Source of the DNA: Metabacillus sediminilitoris
Lineage (GTDB): Bacteria; Bacillota; Bacilli; Bacillales; Bacillaceae
Length of the DNA: 64,000 nt
Direction: 5' to 3'
Assembly (NCBI RefSeq): GCF_009720625.1
Contig: NZ_CP046266.1
Coordinates: 3,605,501 to 3,669,500 of the forward strand
This document shows positions 58,558-64,000 of the stretch, one piece after another. Positions within the stretch are counted from its first letter, which is position 1; the number at the start of each line of letters is the position of its first letter. The translations under genes were made by a program, and so were the position numbers. The notes under the pieces are model-generated. The model was not told the origin of the DNA and made no database searches. It saw only the letters and a list, made by a program, of their open reading frames with translations.

Positions 58558-59901
58558 TTACATAAAAGGAAATTTGAAACCACCTTTTTTCTTACCCTTT
58601 GACATGCTTGTCATTTGCTTCATCATTTTTTTCATATCTTCAAATTGCTTTAAAAGACGGTTTATTTCTTGAACAGAAGTACCGCTTCCCTTTGCAATTC
58701 GTTTTTTTCGTGAAGCATTCATGATTTCAGGATTCTGTTTTTCAAGCTTAGTCATTGATTTAATAATGGCTTCAACATGACTTATTTGCTTTTCATCAAC
58801 CTGAAGGTTTTTGAGTCCTTTTACCTTATTGGCGCCAGGAAGCATTCCAATTAAGTCTTCTAGAGGACCCATGTTTCGAACCTGCCCTAACTGCTCAAGG
58901 AAATCATCGAAGGTAAAGGACATTGTTCGCATTTTTTGTTCGAGTTCTTTTGCCTTTTCAGCATCAACATTTGTCTGTGCTTTTTCAATAAGGGTTAGTA
59001 CATCCCCCATACCGAGAATACGTGATGCCATTCGTTCTGGATGGAACGGTTCTAGGGCATCGAGCTTTTCTCCAAGACCAACAAATTTGATTGGTGTATC
59101 TGTAACAGAGCGGATCGATAAAGCAGCTCCACCTCGTGTATCACCATCGAGTTTCGTTAAGACAACACCTGTTAAGCCCAGCTGCTCGTTAAAGCTTTTG
59201 GCGACATTAACTGCATCTTGACCTGTCATTGCATCAACAACAAGGAAAATCTCATCAGGCTTAGCAATGGCTTTTACCTGCTCCAACTCTTCCATTAATG
59301 CTTCATCAATATGAAGTCGACCTGCTGTATCGATGATGACATAGTCATGATGTTCAGCCTTTGCATGCTCAAGAGCTTTCGTAGCTATTTCAACTGGGCT
59401 TACTTGATCACCTAAAGAAAAAACAGGCATATCTAATTGCTTACCTAATGTTTGCAATTGCTTAATAGCTGCAGGTCGATAAATATCTGCTGCGACAAGC
59501 AATGGCTTTCGATTAAATTTCTTACGCAATAGATTTGCAAGCTTCCCAGTTGTTGTTGTTTTACCAGCACCCTGTAAACCAACCATCATAATGACAGTTG
59601 GCGGACGGTTTGAAACAGCAATTTTGCTCTGCTCGCCACCCATTAATTCGGTTAGTTCCTCTTTAACAACTTTGATGACCTGTTGCCCTGGTGTTAGGCT
59701 TTTCATAACCTCCTGGCCAACAGAACGTTCACTGACGCGCTTAACAAAGTCTTTGACGACTTTGAAGTTTACATCCGCTTCAAGAAGTGCAAGACGAACC
59801 TCTCTCATCATTTCTTTAACATCAGCTTCCGAAACTTTCCCTTTACCGCGAATTTTTGCCATCGTATTTTGCAGTCGGTCGGCTAATCCTTCAAATGCCA
59901 T
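58558..59901 (-). CDS. ffh: Signal recognition particle protein Ffh
   Basis: GTPase that binds scRNA and signal sequences and targets ribosomes to FtsY. The 447-residue protein has the N domain, the G domain (GLQGAGKTTTTGKLA, DIYRPAAIKQLQ, DTAGRLHID, TKLDGDTRGGAALS) and the Met-rich M domain from about residue 300, ending FEDMKKMMKQMTSMSKGKKK (first part FEDMKKMMKQMTS). It follows ylxM by 11 bases. Confidence 0.97.
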   Translation of the reverse strand: MAFEGLADRLQNTMAKIRGKGKVSEADVKEMMREVRLALLEADVNFKVVKDFVKRVSERSVGQEVMKSLTPGQQVIKVVKEELTELMGGEQSKIAVSNRPPTVIMMVGLQGAGKTTTTGKLANLLRKKFNRKPLLVAADIYRPAAIKQLQTLGKQLDMPVFSLGDQVSPVEIATKALEHAKAEHHDYVIIDTAGRLHIDEALMEELEQVKAIAKPDEIFLVVDAMTGQDAVNVAKSFNEQLGLTGVVLTKLDGDTRGGAALSIRSVTDTPIKFVGLGEKLDALEPFHPERMASRILGMGDVLTLIEKAQTNVDAEKAKELEQKMRTMSFTFDDFLEQLGQVRNMGPLEDLIGMLPGANKVKGLKNLQVDEKQISHVEAIIKSMTKLEKQNPEIMNASRKKRIAKGSGTSVQEINRLLKQFEDMKKMMKQMTSMSKGKKKGGFKFPFM

Positions 59902-59912
59902 AATGCCGCCTC

Positions 59913-60245
59913 CTAATCTAATTTCTCAAGTTCATTAAGCAATGAATCAATTTCCGCATTCTTTTCTGAGTTTACAGCATTTTCACGTAATTTTGTCATT
60001 AACTCTTGACGCTTTTGAAATTTTTGAAATAATAATAGCTTTTCTTCGTATTCCTCTAGCATTGCTTCAGTCCGTTTAATGTTATCGTAAACTGCTTGTC
60101 TACTAACACTATATTCCTCCGCAATTTCACCAAGGGAGTAATCATCTAAATAATATAACGACATATAGCTTTTTTGTTTGGGCGTTAACAACGATTGATA
60201 AAAATCAAACAAGTAGTTAAGCCTTGTCGTTTTTTCAAGCGTCAT
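59913..60245 (-). CDS. ylxM: YlxM family helix-turn-helix protein
   Basis: A 110-residue protein with a sigma-70 region 4-like helix-turn-helix ([20 protein letters not shown]) and a C-terminal coiled coil. It is conserved upstream of ffh in Gram-positives (UPF0122) and is reported to affect SRP activity in streptococci. Whether it binds DNA is unknown. A palindrome overlaps its own promoter. Confidence 0.92.
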   Translation of the reverse strand: MTLEKTTRLNYLFDFYQSLLTPKQKSYMSLYYLDDYSLGEIAEEYSVSRQAVYDNIKRTEAMLEEYEEKLLLFQKFQKRQELMTKLRENAVNSEKNAEIDSLLNELEKLD

Positions 60246-60288
60246 GTCGTTTCACCCCTTTGTTAAGTGAATTACCTTTACAGATAAT

Positions 60289-60317
60289 AGTCTACATATG
60301 TAGTATTACCTTGTCAA
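60289..60317 (-). promoter_or_regulatory. Sigma-A promoter for ylxM-ffh with overlapping palindrome
   Basis: On the minus strand the -35 is TTGACA (60312-60317), with a 17-bp spacer and the -10 TAGACT (60289-60294). The perfect 12-bp dyad CTACATATGTAG (60293-60304) overlaps the spacer and the edge of the -10, a usual place for an operator. Confidence 0.7.
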
Positions 60318-60565
60318 GTAATATCTAGAGGCCTCGTTTATTTTTCAACAAAAAAAGGCTTAAAAATAAATATCTGGCTTTATTCCCTAACTTTCGACAA
60401 AAGTAAACCTGTTTATAAGGACAATATTGGAATATGTTAGGACAATTAAACATGATAAGGCCATGATCTTTATCAAATACGTCTGTCAGTCATTAAAATT
60501 GCACGACGATCAGTGCTACGTATTTTGACCTAAGTAACAGAGTTTAGATACATACTATTTAGTAT

Positions 60566-60624
60566 ATAAAAACAAAAACAAGCGAACTATTTCAAAGATT
60601 AATTGAATCATTGTAATAGTTCGC
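60566..60624 (-). terminator. ftsY terminator
   Basis: GCGAACTATT and AATAGTTCGC (10 bp, perfect) enclose a 23-nt loop with a small inner GATT/AATC pair. On the minus strand they are followed by UUGUUUUUGUUUUU. Confidence 0.75.
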
Positions 60625-60640
60625 CTATGTGATCATTTAT

Positions 60641-61636
60641 TTACTGTTCTTCCTGCTCTTCAATAATTCCTGAAAACAATCCATATACATACTGTTCTGT
60701 ATTAAATTCTTGAAGGTCATCCATCTTTTCTCCAAGACCTACTAGTTTTACCGGAATGTCTAATTCGCCTTTGATGGCTAATACGATTCCTCCTTTTGCT
60801 GTACCATCTAATTTAGTTAGTACAATGCCGGAAACATCTGTTGCTTGTGAGAATTGTTTTGCCTGTGTCATCGCATTTTGACCTGTTGTTGCATCTAATA
60901 CAAGTAAAACTTCATGTGGAGCACCTGGAATTTCTTTTTCAATAACACGCTTTACCTTTTCAAGTTCCTTCATAAGATTGACCTTATTTTGGAGTCTTCC
61001 AGCTGTATCACATAATAATACATCGACTTTGCGGGCTTTAGCAGCCTGTACGGCATCATACATAACTGCTGCAGGGTCACTGCCTTCAGATTGCTTAATT
61101 ACATCAACACCTACCCGTTCTCCCCAAACCTCTAATTGTTCAATCGCACCGGCTCTAAACGTATCTCCTGCAGCTAGAAGGACTTTATTACCTTCGCTTT
61201 TGAGCTTATGAGCTAGTTTCCCGATCGTTGTTGTTTTACCAACACCATTAACACCGACAAATAATACGACATTTAATCGATCCTTTTGGAGATTTAGTTC
61301 GTTATTATAACTTTCGTTATCACCTTGGTAAATTTCAACTAGTTTTTCAGATATAACAGATTGAACTTCCTTTGTATCTTGAATATTACGACGTTTAACT
61401 TCAAGTTTTAATTCGTCGATCAGATCCATGACAGTTGTTACACCAACATCTGCACTTATTAAAAGTTCTTCAAGCTCTTCAAAAAAGTCTTCATCAACTT
61501 TCCGATATCTTGCTACAAGGTCATTCATTTTTCCAGCGAATGAATCTCTTGTCTTTGTTAAGCCGTCTTTAAACTTTTCTGTAACGGAATCTGTTTGTTT
61601 TGTAATTTTATCTTTTAGTTTTTTAAAAAAGCTCAT
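60641..61636 (-). CDS. ftsY: SRP receptor FtsY
   Basis: Membrane-associated GTPase that receives the SRP-ribosome complex. The 331-residue protein has a short N-terminal basic helix (FFKKLKDKITKQTDSVTEKF) instead of the long acidic A domain, then the N domain and G domain: GVNGVGKTTTIGKLAHKL, DTFRAGAIEQLEVW, DTAGRLQNKVNLM, TKLDGTAKGGI. The ATG at 61636 follows GAAGGG, and an ATG 9 bases upstream is too close to that site. It follows smc. Confidence 0.96.
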   Translation of the reverse strand: MSFFKKLKDKITKQTDSVTEKFKDGLTKTRDSFAGKMNDLVARYRKVDEDFFEELEELLISADVGVTTVMDLIDELKLEVKRRNIQDTKEVQSVISEKLVEIYQGDNESYNNELNLQKDRLNVVLFVGVNGVGKTTTIGKLAHKLKSEGNKVLLAAGDTFRAGAIEQLEVWGERVGVDVIKQSEGSDPAAVMYDAVQAAKARKVDVLLCDTAGRLQNKVNLMKELEKVKRVIEKEIPGAPHEVLLVLDATTGQNAMTQAKQFSQATDVSGIVLTKLDGTAKGGIVLAIKGELDIPVKLVGLGEKMDDLQEFNTEQYVYGLFSGIIEEQEEQ

Positions 61637-61649
61637 CTTGTTCATCCCT

Positions 61650-64000
61650 TCAACTAGATTTCACTAATTCATTTGTTTCTTCAAGTCTTACTGAAACAAG
61701 CTTAGAAACGCCTGATTCCTGCATGGTTACACCGTAAAGAACATCTGCTTCCTCCATTGTTCCTTTTCGGTGGGTAATGACGATAAATTGCGTTTCATGA
61801 CTAAATTTCTTCAAATATTGAGCGAAACGGTAAACATTTGCTTCATCGAGAGCGGCTTCGACTTCATCAAGTACACAGAATGGAACAGGACGTACTTTCA
61901 AAATTGAAAATAACAGCGCAATTGCTGTTAATGCACGTTCCCCGCCAGACAATAACCCAAGATTTTGTAGCTTTTTGCCTGGTGGCTGTGCAACTATATC
62001 AACACCTGTGTTCAGCAAATCATTTGGATTTGTCAACTTTAATTCAGCACGTCCACCACCAAACATCGCCTGAAAAACCGTTTCAAAATGGGAACGAATC
62101 GCATTAAAGGTTTGTTCAAATCTCACTTTCATTTCTTCGTCCATTTCATCCATTACCTGATAAAGTGTATCTTTCGCTTCAGTTAGATCAGTTCGTTGTT
62201 CTGAAAGGAATGTATAACGTTCAGAAACTCGTTCATATTCATCAATCGCTCCTAAGTTTACCGTTCCTAACTCATCAATTGCAAGCTTTGTTAATTTTAC
62301 TCGTTTTCTCGCTTCATCAAGATCTATTTCAAGCTTATATTTTTCTTTTGCACCTTCAAAGGTTAAAAAATATTCTTCTCTTAAATGGTTAAGTCGATTA
62401 TCTAATTCAACATCTAAACGATTTAATTTTACCTCTTCATCCTTTAATATATCTTGTAGCTGCTTATCCTGACGCTTTAATTCCTTTAATTCTCGCTCTT
62501 CAAATTCAAGCTTTTCTTGTAATTTCAATCGTTCATTACGTCTATTAGAAATAAGCTCAATTGTTTTTGTTTTATCATTAAGCTTATTCTTTGCGGCTTC
62601 TTCTAATTTTTCTTCACCTGAAGAATTTGAAGTCATTTCACTTGATAATAATGAATAGTCCTCATTTGCTTCCTCAAATTTTTGCTGAGATTGTTCAAGA
62701 TCACGGTTTATACGTTCGACTTTTTCTTTTTGATTTTCATAAATTTGATTTTTACTTGCGAGAATAACTTTTAATTCCGTCAGTTCATTTTGTAACTCAT
62801 CTTTTGAGGTTTGTTGAGATATTTTTTTCTCTGACAACTCTTCAATCTCTTTATCTAACTCATCTAGCTTCTTAGAAAGTGTTTGTAAATTTTGATTTAG
62901 TTCATGTTTACGAGCTGCAATCTTGTCTTTTTCTGACTGGAAAGACTCTCGTTCAGCATCGTATAATGTTAAATGATCGTTAACATTTTTTTCATTTAAC
63001 TCAATTTCTCTTATTTCACTTCTGATCATTTGTTCTTCTAAACGAAGCTTCTCGCCACTTGATCGCAGTTCTTCAAGGAGCATTTCTTGATTTTGAATTG
63101 TTTCCTTAGTTGCTTTCACGTCTTTTTCAAATTGTGCAGTTTTTTCTTCCATTTCTGCTAATTTTCCATTTATTGTTTCCAATTCACGCTGACGGCTAAG
63201 TAATGAATTATTTTTTTGTTTCATTGCCCCACCTGTCATCGATCCCCCTGGATTAACAACATCCCCTTGTAGGGTTACTAAACGATAGCGATAATTCATA
63301 AGTTTAGCAATTTCATTAGCACCTTTTAAGTCAGATGTAATAATAACTGTTCCAAGAAGATTACCAATGATAGATTTGAATTGTGGTTGATACTTTACTA
63401 AATCTGTTGCAATTCCAACAAAAGCTTGGTGAGTCTGAATCGTTCTTAAATCATGAGAATTAATTGATCGTTCCTTAATAACCGATAAGGGTAAAAATGT
63501 GGCTCGTCCAAATGAATGTTGCTTTAAATATTTAATTGCTTTACGAGCAGAAGACTCATCTTCTACAACTACGTGCTGCATTGTGCTGCTTAATGCTATT
63601 TCAATGGCTGTTTCATAGTTTTTCTCCGTTGAAATTAATTCAGCAACCGCTCCGTGAATTCCTCCAAGTTGATCCTTCGCTTTTAAAATTTCTTTTACAC
63701 CTTGGAAGAAACCTGCATAGTCTTCCTGCATAGATTCTAAAACTTCTTTTCTTGAACGAGTTTGTTGAAGAATCTGGTATGCTTGATATAAAGTTGTTTC
63801 TTTCTTTTGATAAGTATTTTTTAAGTTTTCTAGTTTTGTTTGAGCGTCACGGAAATTTTTTATTTGCTCTGATAATTGACTTTCAACAAGTGAATACTTT
63901 GCTTCAATTTTTGCTTTCATCTCTAGTATTTCTTGTCTCTCTGTAATATATCTTTTATTTGAATCTAATAACTTTAAACTTTTATGCTCATGTTGATTAA
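61650..64000 (-). CDS. smc: Chromosome condensation protein Smc (C-terminal part, cut by window edge)
   Basis: Condensin ATPase that organises and segregates the chromosome with ScpA and ScpB. About 780 C-terminal residues are present and the frame stays open to base 64000. They include the end of the first coiled coil and the hinge domain (about 62900-63800 region, with QLGGIHGAVAELISTEKNYE and the glycine-rich DVVNPGGSMTGG). The second coiled coil follows, then the C-terminal head with ABC signature LGLLSGGERALTAIALLFSI (first part LGLLSGGERALTA) and Walker B FCVLDEVEAALDEANV. The Walker A part lies outside. Confidence 0.96.
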   Translation of the reverse strand, partial: NQHEHKSLKLLDSNKRYITERQEILEMKAKIEAKYSLVESQLSEQIKNFRDAQTKLENLKNTYQKKETTLYQAYQILQQTRSRKEVLESMQEDYAGFFQGVKEILKAKDQLGGIHGAVAELISTEKNYETAIEIALSSTMQHVVVEDESSARKAIKYLKQHSFGRATFLPLSVIKERSINSHDLRTIQTHQAFVGIATDLVKYQPQFKSIIGNLLGTVIITSDLKGANEIAKLMNYRYRLVTLQGDVVNPGGSMTGGAMKQKNNSLLSRQRELETINGKLAEMEEKTAQFEKDVKATKETIQNQEMLLEELRSSGEKLRLEEQMIRSEIREIELNEKNVNDHLTLYDAERESFQSEKDKIAARKHELNQNLQTLSKKLDELDKEIEELSEKKISQQTSKDELQNELTELKVILASKNQIYENQKEKVERINRDLEQSQQKFEEANEDYSLLSSEMTSNSSGEEKLEEAAKNKLNDKTKTIELISNRRNERLKLQEKLEFEERELKELKRQDKQLQDILKDEEVKLNRLDVELDNRLNHLREEYFLTFEGAKEKYKLEIDLDEARKRVKLTKLAIDELGTVNLGAIDEYERVSERYTFLSEQRTDLTEAKDTLYQVMDEMDEEMKVRFEQTFNAIRSHFETVFQAMFGGGRAELKLTNPNDLLNTGVDIVAQPPGKKLQNLGLLSGGERALTAIALLFSILKVRPVPFCVLDEVEAALDEANVYRFAQYLKKFSHETQFIVITHRKGTMEEADVLYGVTMQESGVSKLVSVRLEETNELVKSS

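Larger units (their letters stand above)
60246..60640 (-). other. 395-bp intergenic region between ftsY and ylxM
   Basis: No gene is supported. From the ftsY side it holds the ftsY terminator (60566-60624), then about 230 bases of AT-rich sequence in which I see no structure. Last come the ylxM-ffh promoter (60289-60317) with an overlapping palindrome and a short leader with AAAGGGGTG as the ribosome binding site. Confidence 0.6.

Overview
The window is one almost continuous minus-strand block of AT-rich chromosomal DNA from a motile member of the Bacillaceae (Firmicutes). Gene order, protein lengths and GGAGG-type ribosome binding sites match the Bacillus subtilis smc-to-polC region nearly gene for gene. 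No tRNA, rRNA, insertion sequence, prophage or CRISPR array is visible. Genus cannot be fixed from the sequence alone.

Read in the direction of transcription (high to low coordinates), the first part (64000 to 51296) holds housekeeping genes. They are smc (cut by the window edge), ftsY, ylxM-ffh (signal recognition particle), rpsP-khpA, ylqD-rimM-trmD, rplS, lepB, rbgA, rnhB, and a small pair resembling FliK and the FlhB C-terminus (ylqG, ylqH). A palindromic intergenic repeat with two 33-bp direct copies lies between khpA and ylqD. Next (51086 to 40219) come sucC-sucD, dprA, topA, trmFO, xerC, hslV-hslU and codY, ending in a perfect 36-bp palindromic terminator.

The large fla/che operon follows (39646 to about 10426). 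It encodes the basal body and export apparatus (flgB, flgC, fliE-fliJ, ylxF, fliK, flgD, a TIGR02530-type protein, flgE, swrD, fliL, fliM, fliY, fliO, fliP, fliQ, fliR, flhB, flhA, flhF, flhG), chemotaxis (cheY, cheB, cheA, cheW, cheC, cheD), sigma-D and swrB. After it come rpsB, tsf, pyrH, frr, uppS, cdsA, dxr, rasP, proS and the start of polC, covering translation elongation and recycling, UMP supply, lipid and isoprenoid synthesis, membrane proteolysis and replication.

The most striking find is in the codY-flgB gap. On the operon strand there is a cyclic-di-GMP-I (GEMM-I) riboswitch aptamer with a GAAA tetraloop and a canonical 11-nt tetraloop receptor. It is followed by an intrinsic terminator and an alternative antiterminator stem that shares bases with both the aptamer P1 stem and the terminator. 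This is the architecture of a ligand-OFF transcriptional switch and would place the whole motility operon, including sigD, under direct c-di-GMP control. A second, sigma-A-like promoter lies downstream of the terminator and could bypass it. Other notable points are a roughly 200-residue insertion in the hook protein FlgE together with an 837-residue FliK, the FliK/FlhB-like accessory pair, and several perfect inverted repeats in intergenic spaces.
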